This document shows, one piece after another, positions 13,900 to 22,157 of a DNA stretch of 22,157 bases (the first letter of the stretch is position 1; each line of letters starts with the position of its first letter). The notes below the pieces were generated by a model. The model searched no databases, was not told the DNA's origin, and worked only from the letters and a program-made list of their open reading frames with translations. The stretch spans positions 1 through 22,157 of the forward strand of contig UQGS01000036.1 in assembly GCA_900540685.1 (NCBI GenBank). Direction: 5' to 3'. A program made the translations under genes and the position numbers. The DNA comes from an uncultured Catenibacterium sp. (lineage in GTDB: Bacteria > Bacillota_I > Bacilli_A > Erysipelotrichales > Coprobacillaceae).

Positions 13900-14847
13900 A
13901 TGGCAGAATATAAACAGATCCATAAGGTAGAGGTTGAAAAGAAACCTTTTAAACTTACTAAGAAAATGATTGCGTTACTTGTTGTTGCGATTGTCCTTGT
14001 TGTTGGTGTGATTACAGCTTATATTGTGACTGCTGATAAAGATGGTTATACAAGTTCTGTAAAGAATGGTTCATCAGAAGTGATCAGTGGTGATGTAAGT
14101 GTAACTAAGAAAGGCTTATATGAATACTTATTAGACAACTATGGTGCCAATGAAGTATTAAATGAAGCATATAATAAGATCACTGCAAAAGAGATTACTG
14201 ATAAAGATGCAATTAATGCGAAAGTTGAAGAACTTAAGAATCGTTATGCAAGTTATTCTGGCTCTTTTGAAACTTATGCAAAGAATCAGGGTTATAGTGA
14301 TGCAAAGACTTATGAAAAGGAAGTCGTTGTACCAGAAGCAAAATCTGAACTATTAGAAGAAAAGTATTTAGATACAAAGTTCAATGATGCTTGTAAGAAA
14401 TATAATGTTTCTTATTTAAAGATTGTTGAATATAGCAAAGAATCTGAAGCTTTAAAGGCATTAAAGACTGTGACTGATGAAAATGCAATGACTACTTTAA
14501 TGAATGCGAATGCATCTAATTCTACTGATTTAGGCTTTGTATGCAGTAAGAGTTCTACGACTACAGTTGATAAGAAGCTGATCAAGGCTTTAAGCAAGTT
14601 CACTTCATTGAAGACTGATGGTGTATATAAGGAAGCTGTTAAGTTAAGTACTGGTAAGTATGCTGTTGTTTATGTATATAATACTGACAAAGCTGCTAAG
14701 AAGGATGACATTGTTTCAAACTTACAGAATCTTGCTGATGTACAGTCAGATATCGAATCTTATTATTTAAAGAAATATAAGTTCACTGTAGAAGATGAAA
14801 AAGTTAAGAAACAGATCAAGAAAATTTCTAGTAAATATGTAGACTAA
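13900..14847 (+). CDS. Membrane-anchored foldase-like partner protein
   Basis: A 315-residue protein with a short basic cytoplasmic N-terminus, one membrane helix (about 22-44, IALLVVAIVLVVGVITAYIV) and a large outside part. There is no lipobox. The outside part resembles the helical SurA_N/PrsA chaperone region: a self-contained start (VSVTKKGLYEYLLDNYGANE), a KYxxYxGSFETYAKNQGYSD-like segment, then a degenerate tail (STDLGFVCSKSS, LSTGKYAVVYVYN) that could be a relic parvulin domain. I do not see a clear active site. It lies six bases behind the PrsA-like gene and ends at a terminator, so the pair is an operon. Probably a chaperone without isomerase activity. Confidence 0.75.
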   Translation: MAEYKQIHKVEVEKKPFKLTKKMIALLVVAIVLVVGVITAYIVTADKDGYTSSVKNGSSEVISGDVSVTKKGLYEYLLDNYGANEVLNEAYNKITAKEITDKDAINAKVEELKNRYASYSGSFETYAKNQGYSDAKTYEKEVVVPEAKSELLEEKYLDTKFNDACKKYNVSYLKIVEYSKESEALKALKTVTDENAMTTLMNANASNSTDLGFVCSKSSTTTVDKKLIKALSKFTSLKTDGVYKEAVKLSTGKYAVVYVYNTDKAAKKDDIVSNLQNLADVQSDIESYYLKKYKFTVEDEKVKKQIKKISSKYVD

Positions 14848-14870
14848 GAGACGTGAAAGCGTCTCTTTTG
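14846..14870 (+). terminator. Terminator of the foldase pair
   Basis: Stem AAGAGACG/CGTCTCTT with loop TGAAAG, then TTG TGTT. Starts on the stop codon. The HIT gene follows closely, so some readthrough may feed it; a TAGAAT box at 14874-14879 could be its own -10. Confidence 0.8.
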
Positions 14871-14897
14871 TGTTAGAATAAATACAGGAGGTTTTAT

Positions 14898-15305
14898 ATG
14901 ATGGATAATTGTATTTTTTGTAAGATTGCAGCTAAGGAAATTCCTGGCAAAGTTGTATATGAAGATGATACTTGCATTGCGTTCTTAGATTTATCACAGA
15001 CTACTAATGGTCATACACTCGTTATTCCCAAGGAACATTATGATAGCTTTTTAGAAGCAGACCCAGAAGTGATGGCTCATTGTATGAAAGTTGCTCAGAA
15101 GCTTGCAAATAAGATTGTAGAGAATATGCATGCAAAGGGATGTAATATTCTTACTAATGCGAAAGAAGTAGCTGGTCAGACAGTACATCATTTCCATATT
15201 CATATTATTCCAAGATATGAAGAAAATGATCCAATCAAGATTGAATTTACTGATCGTTCAAGTGTTGTAAATCTTGATGATATCTACAATGAAATCATGA
15301 AATAG
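14898..15305 (+). CDS. HIT-family nucleotide hydrolase (HinT type)
   Basis: A cytosolic histidine-triad protein that hydrolyses purine nucleoside phosphoramidates and related AMP conjugates. At 135 residues it is family-sized. The triad is H98-F-H100-I-H102 in QTVHHFHIHIIPR. A structural zinc site is visible as Cys5 and Cys8 (CIFCK), His47 (PKEHYDS) and His98. GHTLVIPKEHY is the conserved substrate-side strand. There are two adjacent ATG codons; AGGAGG lies six bases before the first, so either may be used. It sits between terminators, so probably monocistronic. The gene is often found near PrsA-like genes in Firmicutes, but I infer no joint role. Confidence 0.93.
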   Translation: MMDNCIFCKIAAKEIPGKVVYEDDTCIAFLDLSQTTNGHTLVIPKEHYDSFLEADPEVMAHCMKVAQKLANKIVENMHAKGCNILTNAKEVAGQTVHHFHIHIIPRYEENDPIKIEFTDRSSVVNLDDIYNEIMK

Positions 15306-15336
15306 AAAACAGGGATTTAAAAATCCCTGTTTTTTA
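15306..15336. terminator. Terminator after the HIT gene
   Basis: AAACAGGGATTT/AAATCCCTGTTT with a minimal loop, followed by T6 on the plus strand and preceded by four A, so it may also end the leftward cysteine-rich gene. Confidence 0.85.
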
Positions 15337-15377
15337 GTGCGTACAACGATAGTACATTTGTATACTTTATGATGTGA

Positions 15378-15599
15378 TTAACCTCGCACAAAGTAACGAG
15401 AAACAAATTCCATATTGATCTCTTTGATTTCTCTTTTTCCTTCTATATAGTCTTCATACATTTCAAAGGGATCTCCTGCCCCAAATAAACCACAGCCACT
15501 GCAGTTCTCACATCCAGCAGAATCATTACAGTCTAGTGCCTCCTGTATGATTCTTTTTCTTTCTTCTCTTGTTGTATCTTTAATAAGTACACTTTTCAT
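15378..15599 (-). CDS. Small cysteine-rich conserved protein
   Basis: A 73-residue protein with a basic helical N-terminus (VLIKDTTREERKRIIQEAL), a cysteine cluster CNDSAGCENCSGCG, then GLFGAGDPFEMYEDYIEGKR and ending INMEFVSRYFVRG. The five closely spaced cysteines could bind zinc or an iron-sulfur cluster. I recall similar small proteins in gut Firmicutes, some loosely annotated as purine biosynthesis protein PurH; there is no resemblance to real PurH, so that name should not be used. The ATG at 15599 is chosen because GGGTGA lies five bases upstream; earlier GTG and ATG codons overlap that site. It lies just downstream of the PFOR gene on the same strand but behind a terminator, with its own promoter-like boxes. 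Confidence 0.75.
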   Translation of the reverse strand: MKSVLIKDTTREERKRIIQEALDCNDSAGCENCSGCGLFGAGDPFEMYEDYIEGKREIKEINMEFVSRYFVRG

Positions 15600-15613
15600 A
15601 TCCATCACCCATT

Positions 15614-15641
15614 TCTAGTATAGAACATTTGTGCATTATAT
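15614..15641 (-). promoter_or_regulatory. Possible promoter of the cysteine-rich gene
   Basis: On the minus strand TTGATA, about 16 bases, then TATACT just before the ribosome site. An overlapping TGATATAAT extended -10 is an alternative. The leader would be short. Confidence 0.45.
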
Positions 15642-15684
15642 CAAGTGATATACCTACTTATTCACTATGTTATCAATATAAAGA

Positions 15685-15712
15685 AAAGAGATAGCATTTC
15701 TACTATCTCTTT
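15685..15712 (-). terminator. Terminator of the PFOR gene
   Basis: AAAGAGATAG/CTATCTCTTT, 10 bp, with an 8-nt loop and T-rich flank on the minus strand, eight bases past the PFOR stop codon. Confidence 0.88.
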
Positions 15713-15720
15713 CGTATTAA

Positions 15721-18700
15721 TTATTCAGCAGCATCAAAATCTTTAGCAAGTGCTTCTGCTCTTGCACGACGACGTTTAGCATCTACTAGACACTTATCGA
15801 ATAATGCTTCTGCATTTTCAGGATTGATCTTAACTAACTGAGAGAATCTGTTTTCACTCATTAAGAAGTCTCTGAACTTAGAATAATCAGGAGCCTTAGA
15901 ATCAATTGTAAGTGGGTTCTTACCTTCTTCAGTTAAACGTGGGTCGTATCTTAATAAGTTGAAGTAACCACATTCAACAGCCCATTTTTCCTGTCTTGAA
16001 GAGTTGATTAATCCACCCTTGATATGATGTTCATTACATGGTGCATAAGCAATAATTAATGATGGTCCATCATAAGATTCAGCTTCCTTCATAGCCTTAA
16101 TAGCCTGCATTGGGTTAGCACCTAAAGCAATCTGTGCAACATATACATGACCATAAGCCATAGCAATCTGAGCTAAGTCTTTCTTAGCAACCTTCTTACC
16201 ACTTGCAGTGAACTTCGCAATTGAAGCAGCCTGTGATGATTTAGAAGACTGTCCACCAGTGTTAGAATATACTTCTGTATCAAGAACTAATACATTGACA
16301 TTCTGATCATTCGCAAGAACGTGGTCTAATCCTCCGTAGCCGATATCATAAGCCCATCCGTCACCACCGATGATCCACTGAGACTTAGTCACTAATTCAC
16401 CCTTCATATCAAGTAATTCCTTGATAGGTTCATTAGCTGAAGCTTCAACTTTTTCTACTAATTCGTTATAAAGAGCCTTTTCTTCTACTCTCTGACCCTT
16501 AACAGCTTCATATTTTTCAAGAATTTCTTTTAATTCTGGTTCTACATCATTCTTGTTTGCTTCAATGATTTCTAAGATATGTTTAGACATGTAGTTTTCT
16601 GCAAGCTTCATACCGAAACCGAATTCAGCATTATCTTCGAATAATGAGTTAGCCCAAGCCATACCATGACCATTCTTATCAGTAGTACATGGAGTAGATG
16701 GAGTTGAACCAGTATAGATTGATGAACATCCAGTAGCGTTCGCAATTCTCATATCAGAACCGAATAACTGAGAAGCTAAACGATAATATGGAGTTTCACC
16801 ACAACCAGCGCAGGCACCAGAAGCTTCGAAGTAAGGCTTCATGAATCCAACACCCTTTACTGTAGTTGTAGGATACTTGTCATCTCTATATTCTACATTG
16901 TTGTAAACATATTCAGATAAAGCAGAATGTTCTAATTCTTCCTTAACTGGAACCATTGCAAGTGCCTTTTCACCACGTTTACCTGGACATACAGCTGCAC
17001 ATAATCCACAACCTACGCAGTTATCAGGAGAAACCTGGATACGGAATGATAATCCTTCAACACCCTTACCAATTGGTTTTAATACATCATTAGTAATATC
17101 TTCTGGTGCATTCTTGATTTCTTCTTCAGTCATTAAGAATGGACGGATAGTTGCATGAGGACATACCATTGCACACTGGTTACACTGGATACAGTTGTCT
17201 TTTTCCCATCTAGGAACCTGGATAGCAATTGCACGTTTTTCTTTAATTGCAACACCATTCTGCATAGTACCATCAAGCTTATCTAAGAATGCTGAAGTTG
17301 GAAGGTCATAACCTTCAAGTGCATTGATAGGAGCTACGAAGTTATCAAAGTAATCATCACCAGTTGGTTTTCTTAATGGTAATACAGTTAAGTTAGACCA
17401 TTCTGGATCTACAGTTACTTCTTCAATTGCATCTTTACCAGCATCGATAGCCTTATAGTTAGCCTGGACGATATTTTCACCCTTGTTGCTGTAAGACTTC
17501 TTAGCCATTTCTTTCATCTTAGTAACAGCTTCTTCAATTGGAAGGATCTGTTCATTTAATGCGAAGAATGCTGACTGTAGGATAGTATTTGTACGTCTAC
17601 CCATACCGATTTCACCAGCAATCTTGTTGGCATTAATAATATAGAACTTAGCATGTTTATCTGCTAACTGTTTCTTTACTCTATTTGGAAGATAATCAGC
17701 AATTTCTTCTTTAGTAAATTCAGTATTTAATAAGAAACGTCCACCATCTTTTAAGTTCTTCAACATATCATACTTCAAGCAGTAGTTGTCTAATGAACAA
17801 GAGATGAAGTCTGCTCTATTTACATAGTAAGTTGCTCTAATTGGCTTGTTACCAAATCTTAAGTTAGAACGAGTTGCTCCACCAGCCTTCTTAGAGTCAT
17901 AAGCGAAATAAGCCTGACAATATAAATCTGTATTATCACCAATAATCTTGATAGAAGACTTATTTGCAGATACAGTACCATCAGAACCTAAACCATAGAA
18001 TAAGCACTGAGTAACACCAGAGTTGATATGGAATCCATGAACATCAGGTAATGATAAATGAGTTACATCATCCTTAATACCAATTGTGAATCCAGTGAAT
18101 GGATTATCTGAATTTAAGTGATCATAAACAGCCTTGATATGCTGAGGTGTAGTATCCTTAGAACCCATACCATAACGACCACCGATAACTAATGTATCAG
18201 CATCTCTGATAACTGAACATACATCAAGGTATAATGGTTCACCAGTAGCACCCATTTCCTTAGTACGGTCAAGTACAGCAATCTTCTTAGCAGTTGCTGG
18301 TAAAACAGCCTTTAAATATTTTGGAGAGAATGGTCTATAAAGATGTACTTTAATAACACCAACTTTTTCTCCCGCTTTAGCCATTTCATCGATTGTATCT
18401 TCAATAGTTTCAGTTACTGAACCCATTGCGATGATAACTCTATCAGCTTCTGGATCACCATAATATGTGAATGGTGCATATTCTCTACCAGTAATTTCAG
18501 AAATCTTCTTCATGTAATCTGCAGCGATTTCTACAACTGCATCATAATGTTTGTTCTGAGCTTCTCTGCTCTGGAAATAGATATCATCATTATCAGCACC
18601 ACCACGTTCTACTGGATTAGTATGTGGGTTAAGTGCATTTGCTTTAAATTTCTTAATAGCATCATGATCAACTAATGAAGCTAAAGTTTCATAATCAAGA

Positions 18701-19254
18701 ACTTCTACTTTCTGAATTTCATGAGATGTTCTGAAACCATCAAAGAAATGGATAAATGGTACACCTGCTTTAATTGCAGTTAAGTGTGCGACACCAGCTA
18801 AATCCATAACTTCCTGTACAGAATGTGAACAAAGCATAGGAATACCTGTCTGACGGCAGGCATAAACGTCCTGATGATCCCCGAAGATGTTTAATGAGCT
18901 AGTTGCAAGGGCTCTTGCAGCTACATGGAAAACACCTGGAAGCATTTCACCCTGAATCTTATAAAGGTTAGGAATCATTAATAATAGACCCTGAGATGCA
19001 GTAAATGTAGTAGCTAAAGCACCACCCTGTAAAGCACCGTGTACAGCACCAGCAGCGCCTGCTTCTGACTGCATTTCAACTACGTTTACAGCAGAGCCAA
19101 AAATATTTTTTCTTCCCTGTGAAGCCCATTCTTCAGCATGTTCAGCCATTGGTGAAGAAGGGGTAATTGGATAGATACTTGCTACTTCTGAGAATGCATA
19201 TGCGACATGAGCGGCAGCAGTATTACCATCCATAGATAAATACTTCTTAGACAT
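15721..19254 (-). CDS. nifJ: Pyruvate:ferredoxin (flavodoxin) oxidoreductase
   Basis: Single-chain PFOR (1177 residues): pyruvate + CoA to acetyl-CoA + CO2, passing two electrons to ferredoxin or flavodoxin; cytosolic, oxygen-sensitive, central to fermentation. N-terminal TPP-domain motifs are DGNTAAAHVAYAFSEVASIYPITPSSPMAEHAEEW and the Glu in VVEMQSEAG. Two [4Fe-4S] ferredoxin motifs lie near 684-700 (CIQCNQCAMVCP) and 745-757 (CVGCGLCAAVCPG). The proximal cluster region CAGCGETPYYRL is near 815. The TPP/Mg site GGDGWAYDIGYGGLDHVLA is near 965, with LDTEVYSNTGGQ after it. AAGGAGG precedes the ATG by about 11 bases. Codon use is strongly biased (AAG, ACA, CCA), suggesting high expression. Probably monocistronic; its clusters would come from the Suf system encoded nearby. 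Confidence 0.97.
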   Translation of the reverse strand: MSKKYLSMDGNTAAAHVAYAFSEVASIYPITPSSPMAEHAEEWASQGRKNIFGSAVNVVEMQSEAGAAGAVHGALQGGALATTFTASQGLLLMIPNLYKIQGEMLPGVFHVAARALATSSLNIFGDHQDVYACRQTGIPMLCSHSVQEVMDLAGVAHLTAIKAGVPFIHFFDGFRTSHEIQKVEVLDYETLASLVDHDAIKKFKANALNPHTNPVERGGADNDDIYFQSREAQNKHYDAVVEIAADYMKKISEITGREYAPFTYYGDPEADRVIIAMGSVTETIEDTIDEMAKAGEKVGVIKVHLYRPFSPKYLKAVLPATAKKIAVLDRTKEMGATGEPLYLDVCSVIRDADTLVIGGRYGMGSKDTTPQHIKAVYDHLNSDNPFTGFTIGIKDDVTHLSLPDVHGFHINSGVTQCLFYGLGSDGTVSANKSSIKIIGDNTDLYCQAYFAYDSKKAGGATRSNLRFGNKPIRATYYVNRADFISCSLDNYCLKYDMLKNLKDGGRFLLNTEFTKEEIADYLPNRVKKQLADKHAKFYIINANKIAGEIGMGRRTNTILQSAFFALNEQILPIEEAVTKMKEMAKKSYSNKGENIVQANYKAIDAGKDAIEEVTVDPEWSNLTVLPLRKPTGDDYFDNFVAPINALEGYDLPTSAFLDKLDGTMQNGVAIKEKRAIAIQVPRWEKDNCIQCNQCAMVCPHATIRPFLMTEEEIKNAPEDITNDVLKPIGKGVEGLSFRIQVSPDNCVGCGLCAAVCPGKRGEKALAMVPVKEELEHSALSEYVYNNVEYRDDKYPTTTVKGVGFMKPYFEASGACAGCGETPYYRLASQLFGSDMRIANATGCSSIYTGSTPSTPCTTDKNGHGMAWANSLFEDNAEFGFGMKLAENYMSKHILEIIEANKNDVEPELKEILEKYEAVKGQRVEEKALYNELVEKVEASANEPIKELLDMKGELVTKSQWIIGGDGWAYDIGYGGLDHVLANDQNVNVLVLDTEVYSNTGGQSSKSSQAASIAKFTASGKKVAKKDLAQIAMAYGHVYVAQIALGANPMQAIKAMKEAESYDGPSLIIAYAPCNEHHIKGGLINSSRQEKWAVECGYFNLLRYDPRLTEEGKNPLTIDSKAPDYSKFRDFLMSENRFSQLVKINPENAEALFDKCLVDAKRRRARAEALAKDFDAAE

Positions 19255-19424
19255 AATCTTTCAATCCTCCTTATCTACCATTATACGCTGATGTGCAATA
19301 AAATACTATAATTAATTCTCAACGTGTATGTTTCTTATAATGCATTTAAGTAAATGTTACGTAAATTTATTTCTTATTTGTATATTATGTGAAATATATT
19401 ATTGACTCTTCCTGCTTACAATAC

Positions 19425-19430
19425 TATAAT
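19425..19430 (+). promoter_or_regulatory. -10 box of the MFS exporter promoter (-35 at 19402)
   Basis: TTGACT (19402-19407), 17-bp spacer and TATAAT, followed by a leader of about 25 nt with GGGGG before the ATG. The divergent region to PFOR also holds a TATAAT on the minus strand near 19281-19286, but I see no good -35 for it. Confidence 0.8.
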
Positions 19431-19463
19431 TTCCGCAGTCTAAATAAGGGGGATATTATATAG

Positions 19464-20624
19464 ATGAAAACAAAGATGACTTTAAGGGAGTGGCTGCCAT
19501 TAATTGGTATGACTATTTCTGCTTTTCTAGTCAATACATCTGAATTTATGCCAATTGGTTTATTGACAGATATTTCTAAAGATTTCAATATAACAGCTGC
19601 CCAGGCAGGTGTGATGATTACAGCCTATTCATGGACTGTTACTTTATTATCATTACCACTTATGTTAGTGGCGTGTAAAATCAAACCAAAGAAATTATTA
19701 CTTGGTACTTTGACTGTATTTGCGGTATGTCAGGTATTATCAGTTATTTCGATTGGTTTTCCATTTCTCGTTGTATCTCGTATTGGTGTTGCCTGCGCCC
19801 ATTCTATTTTCTGGTCAATCGCATCACCATTTGCCGTACGTGTTGTCGCAAAAGATCACCAGGCAAAAGCACTCAGTGCTATTGTGACAGGAACTGCTTT
19901 CGCAATGGTACTTGGAATGCCACTTGGTAGAATGATTGGTCTTCAGATTGGATGGAGAATGACATTCTTATGTGTTGGGGTGATTTCATTCATTGTGACT
20001 GCCTATCTTTTATTCGTATTCCCAAAAATAGAAAATACAGATACTTTCTCAGTCAGTCAGCTTCCAGAGCTATTTAAGAATTCAAAACTCATGATTATTT
20101 ACTTAATCACATTCCTTTTTGCCACTGGTTATTATACTGCTTATAGCTATGTTGAACCATTCTTACAGAAGGTGGCAGGATTCTCAAGTAGCTTAGTCAC
20201 TATTACACTTATGTTATTTGGTATTGCTGGACTTTTAGGAAGTTATTTATTTTCTAGATATTATGATAATCACCATTTCGTATTTGTGCAGACAGTTCTA
20301 TTTAGCTTTGTAGTTGCTCTTGCACTTTTATACCCTGCTTCAATAAATATGTATACTATCATTCTTGTATGTGCAGTATGGGGTATTGCCTCAATGGCTT
20401 TTCAGGTCTGCTTCCAGGCACAGATTATCGGCTGTGTCTTTACAGCTGCATCCTCTGTTGCTATGGCTATTTTCTCAGCTATCTTCAATTTAGGAATTGG
20501 CAGTGGAACAGGACTAGGTGGAATGGTTTATACAAATATTTCACTTAAATATATTGGTTTTGTAGGTGCAGTGATTGTACTTGTTGCAGCTATTATTGGT
20601 TTTATAAAATTCCGCAGTGAATAG
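19464..20624 (+). CDS. MFS exporter, sugar-efflux (SotB/YdeA) type
   Basis: A 386-residue major-facilitator membrane protein with about 12 predicted helices in two halves. The opening LVNTSEFMPIGLLTDISKDF is characteristic of the DHA1 branch holding the SotB/YdeA sugar and arabinose-like exporters. SRIGVACAHSIFWSIASPFA and the motif-C-like GTAFAMVLGMPLGRMIGLQIGW in helix 5 indicate a proton-coupled exporter. The expected substrate is small sugars or drugs, not resolvable from sequence. It is divergent from PFOR, with its own promoter and terminator, so it is a separate unit. No regulator gene lies beside it. Confidence 0.88.
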   Translation: MKTKMTLREWLPLIGMTISAFLVNTSEFMPIGLLTDISKDFNITAAQAGVMITAYSWTVTLLSLPLMLVACKIKPKKLLLGTLTVFAVCQVLSVISIGFPFLVVSRIGVACAHSIFWSIASPFAVRVVAKDHQAKALSAIVTGTAFAMVLGMPLGRMIGLQIGWRMTFLCVGVISFIVTAYLLFVFPKIENTDTFSVSQLPELFKNSKLMIIYLITFLFATGYYTAYSYVEPFLQKVAGFSSSLVTITLMLFGIAGLLGSYLFSRYYDNHHFVFVQTVLFSFVVALALLYPASINMYTIILVCAVWGIASMAFQVCFQAQIIGCVFTAASSVAMAIFSAIFNLGIGSGTGLGGMVYTNISLKYIGFVGAVIVLVAAIIGFIKFRSE

Positions 20625-20647
20625 ATATCCTTAGGGGTATCTTTTTT
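20623..20647 (+). terminator. Terminator of the MFS gene
   Basis: AGATATCC/GGGTATCT (one G-U pair) with loop TTAG, then T5. Overlaps the stop codon. Confidence 0.85.
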
Positions 20648-20717
20648 CATATAATTAATTATTATTCTGCAATTTTACTATTAATAGTTATAAAATCTTT
20701 CTATCATATGAATTTGA

Positions 20718-20732
20718 TGTTAAAATGGGGAT
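20718..20732 (+). promoter_or_regulatory. Possible extended -10 of the PFK gene
   Basis: TGTTAAAAT, a TGN plus TAAAAT box, about 28-40 bases before the start codon. No clear -35. AAAGGAGC precedes the ATG by six bases. Confidence 0.35.
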
Positions 20733-20755
20733 GAAATATACAAAAGGAGCATAAA

Positions 20756-21991
20756 ATGAATACGAAAAACTGTTTTATTGGTCAGTCTGGTGGGCCTACG
20801 GTTGCCATCAACGCCTCTCTTGCAGGTATTATTACCAAATGCCAGGAAGAAGGATTTACTCATATCTATGGTATGATTAATGGTATCCAGGGACTTTTAG
20901 AAGACCACTTCATGGATCTAGGTACAACATTTAATTCTGAGGAAAAAATTGATGCATTAAAGCATTCCCCAGCAATGTATTTAGGAAGCTGTCGTTATAA
21001 GCTGCCTACAGTAAGTGATGATAAAGACACTTACGACTTGTTATTTAAAAAATTTAATGATTTAGAAATCACTGATTTCTTTTATATTGGTGGAAATGAT
21101 TCTATGGACACTGTGGCTAAACTTGCAGCCTATGGTGAAACAATCAATTCCCCTATTCACTTCATTGGTATTCCAAAGACTATCGATAATGATTTGATGG
21201 GTACAGATCATACTCCAGGCTTTGGTTCAGCTGCAAAGTATGTCGCAAGCTCTATGTTAGAAATCGCTTATGATTCTTCTATCTATAAGCTAGATGCGAT
21301 TACTATTGTAGAAATCATGGGACGTAATGCAGGCTGGTTAACTGCTGCAAGTGCACTTGCAAGAACTGAATGTAATGATGCCCCAGATCTTATTTATTTA
21401 CCAGAAGTTGTATTTGATAAAGAACGTTTCTTAAAGGATATTGAAGAAAAGTTTAACGAAAAGTCTTCTATCATGATTGCAGTAAGTGAAGGTATTCATG
21501 ATGAAAATGGAAACTTCTTAGATAGTGGTGATTCACAGCAGTATGATGCATTTGGTCATCCAATCCATTTTGGTACTGGTAAAGTATTAGAAAATATCTG
21601 TAAGGAACATTTTGGATGTAAGGTAAGAAGTATTGAATTAAACGTACTACAGAGATGTGCCATGCATATTGCCTCTAAGGTAGATATTGATGAATCTTTC
21701 TTTATTGGTAAGAAAGCTGTAGAAACAGCACTTGCTGATCATACAAATGTAATGATGGGTGTTAAGAGAACGAGCAATGATCCATATACTGTAGAATGTA
21801 TCTATAGTAATGTACAGGATATTGCGAACTTAGAACAGAAAGTTCCAGCAGAATGGATTACTAAAGAAGGTAATGATATCACTCAGGAACTTTATGATTA
21901 CTTATCTCCATTAATCCAGGGTGAAATCGCAATTACTTATAAGAACGGTATTCCTTCTTATATCGATATTGCCCATCTAAAAGACTATTAA
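20756..21991 (+). CDS. 6-phosphofructokinase, pyrophosphate-dependent type
   Basis: Phosphorylates fructose 6-phosphate to the 1,6-bisphosphate, a committing step of glycolysis. At 411 residues it is longer than the roughly 320 of classic ATP enzymes and fits the group II/PPi-type family. The donor-site motif is GGNDS (112-116), with Asp115 where ATP enzymes have Gly; PKTIDND (140-146) has Lys141 where ATP enzymes have Gly. Both changes are markers of pyrophosphate use. The fructose-binding MGRNAGW is present. GGNDS instead of the usual GGDDS is a minor variant. The enzyme would be reversible and save ATP, fitting a fermenter. Single-gene unit with terminator behind it. Confidence 0.9.
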   Translation: MNTKNCFIGQSGGPTVAINASLAGIITKCQEEGFTHIYGMINGIQGLLEDHFMDLGTTFNSEEKIDALKHSPAMYLGSCRYKLPTVSDDKDTYDLLFKKFNDLEITDFFYIGGNDSMDTVAKLAAYGETINSPIHFIGIPKTIDNDLMGTDHTPGFGSAAKYVASSMLEIAYDSSIYKLDAITIVEIMGRNAGWLTAASALARTECNDAPDLIYLPEVVFDKERFLKDIEEKFNEKSSIMIAVSEGIHDENGNFLDSGDSQQYDAFGHPIHFGTGKVLENICKEHFGCKVRSIELNVLQRCAMHIASKVDIDESFFIGKKAVETALADHTNVMMGVKRTSNDPYTVECIYSNVQDIANLEQKVPAEWITKEGNDITQELYDYLSPLIQGEIAITYKNGIPSYIDIAHLKDY

Positions 21992-21998
21992 TAGTGAG

Positions 21999-22026
21999 TA
22001 AAGTCCCTTAAATGGGACTTTATTTT
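21999..22026 (+). terminator. Terminator of the PFK gene
   Basis: TAAAGTCCC/GGGACTTTA, 9-bp perfect stem, loop TTAAAT, followed by TTTTG. Confidence 0.88.
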
Positions 22027-22056
22027 GTTTGTTGGTTAATTTTATGTATTTTTTTA

Positions 22057-22085
22057 TTGACGAGTCTATTTCTACATGGTATTAT
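22057..22085 (+). promoter_or_regulatory. Promoter of the tRNA-Ile gene
   Basis: TTGACG, 17-bp spacer and TATTAT; the predicted start falls about 12 bases before the tRNA. Confidence 0.8.
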
Positions 22086-22104
22086 AGGTGAGCAGTCACG
22101 AAAT

Positions 22105-22157
<53 letters not shown>

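Noticed and set aside
14162..14603. Open frames inside the second foldase-like gene
   Set aside because: Composition mirrors the main frame shifted; no start signals.
15378..15599. Reading the cysteine-rich protein as PurH
   Set aside because: Real PurH is a bifunctional enzyme of about 500 residues with AICAR transformylase and IMP cyclohydrolase domains; none is present.
19727..19930. Alternative-frame ORF in the MFS gene
   Set aside because: The main frame shows continuous membrane helices and family motifs; this one has cysteine- and tryptophan-rich out-of-frame composition.

Overview
The window looks like a low-GC Gram-positive gut anaerobe, most likely from the Erysipelotrichia (Coprobacillus/Catenibacterium/Holdemanella-like). 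The basis is AT-rich DNA, strong AGGAGG-type ribosome sites, a sufCDSUB iron-sulfur operon, a single-chain pyruvate:ferredoxin oxidoreductase, a pyrophosphate-type phosphofructokinase and a dense tRNA cluster. The taxon is inference from gene content, not from a marker gene.

Left third (1-4550), accessory DNA. It opens with a broken and an intact tyrosine recombinase in tandem, followed by a set of palindromes. These abut the 3' end of an IS66 transposase gene, as if a recombinase-borne element had inserted into an IS66 copy. Next is a leftward three-gene operon: a secreted DUF2599-type protein, a thioredoxin-like lipoprotein and a small membrane protein. Its consensus promoter has two exact 21-bp direct repeats just upstream of the -35 box. 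From 3480 to 4490 lies a graveyard: a PadR regulator with a stop and a frameshift, a piece of IS1182-type transposase, and the C-terminal domain of a 3-hydroxyacyl-CoA dehydrogenase.

Middle (4550-5970), RNA genes. Six tRNAs (Val-Thr-Tyr-Gln-Lys-Gly in transcription order) lie leftward between a strong promoter and a terminator. Beside them, with its own promoter and terminator, is a candidate stand-alone RNA of about 110 nt. Its two long helices interleave, giving either a pseudoknot or two competing folds. I do not recognise it as a known class. A small basic single-span membrane protein follows.

Right two thirds (5967-22157), conserved housekeeping genes. Leftward are a HEAT-THUMP-methyltransferase protein and the suf operon ending in 5-formyltetrahydrofolate cyclo-ligase. 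Divergent from suf is a pair of surface foldase-like proteins: a PrsA-like lipoprotein with a parvulin domain and a membrane-anchored partner without a recognisable one. Then come a HIT hydrolase, a cysteine-rich small protein, the 1177-residue PFOR, an MFS exporter, PPi-PFK and the start of a tRNA-Ile gene. The suf machinery would supply iron-sulfur clusters to proteins such as PFOR, and PPi-PFK and PFOR fit a fermentative glycolytic metabolism.
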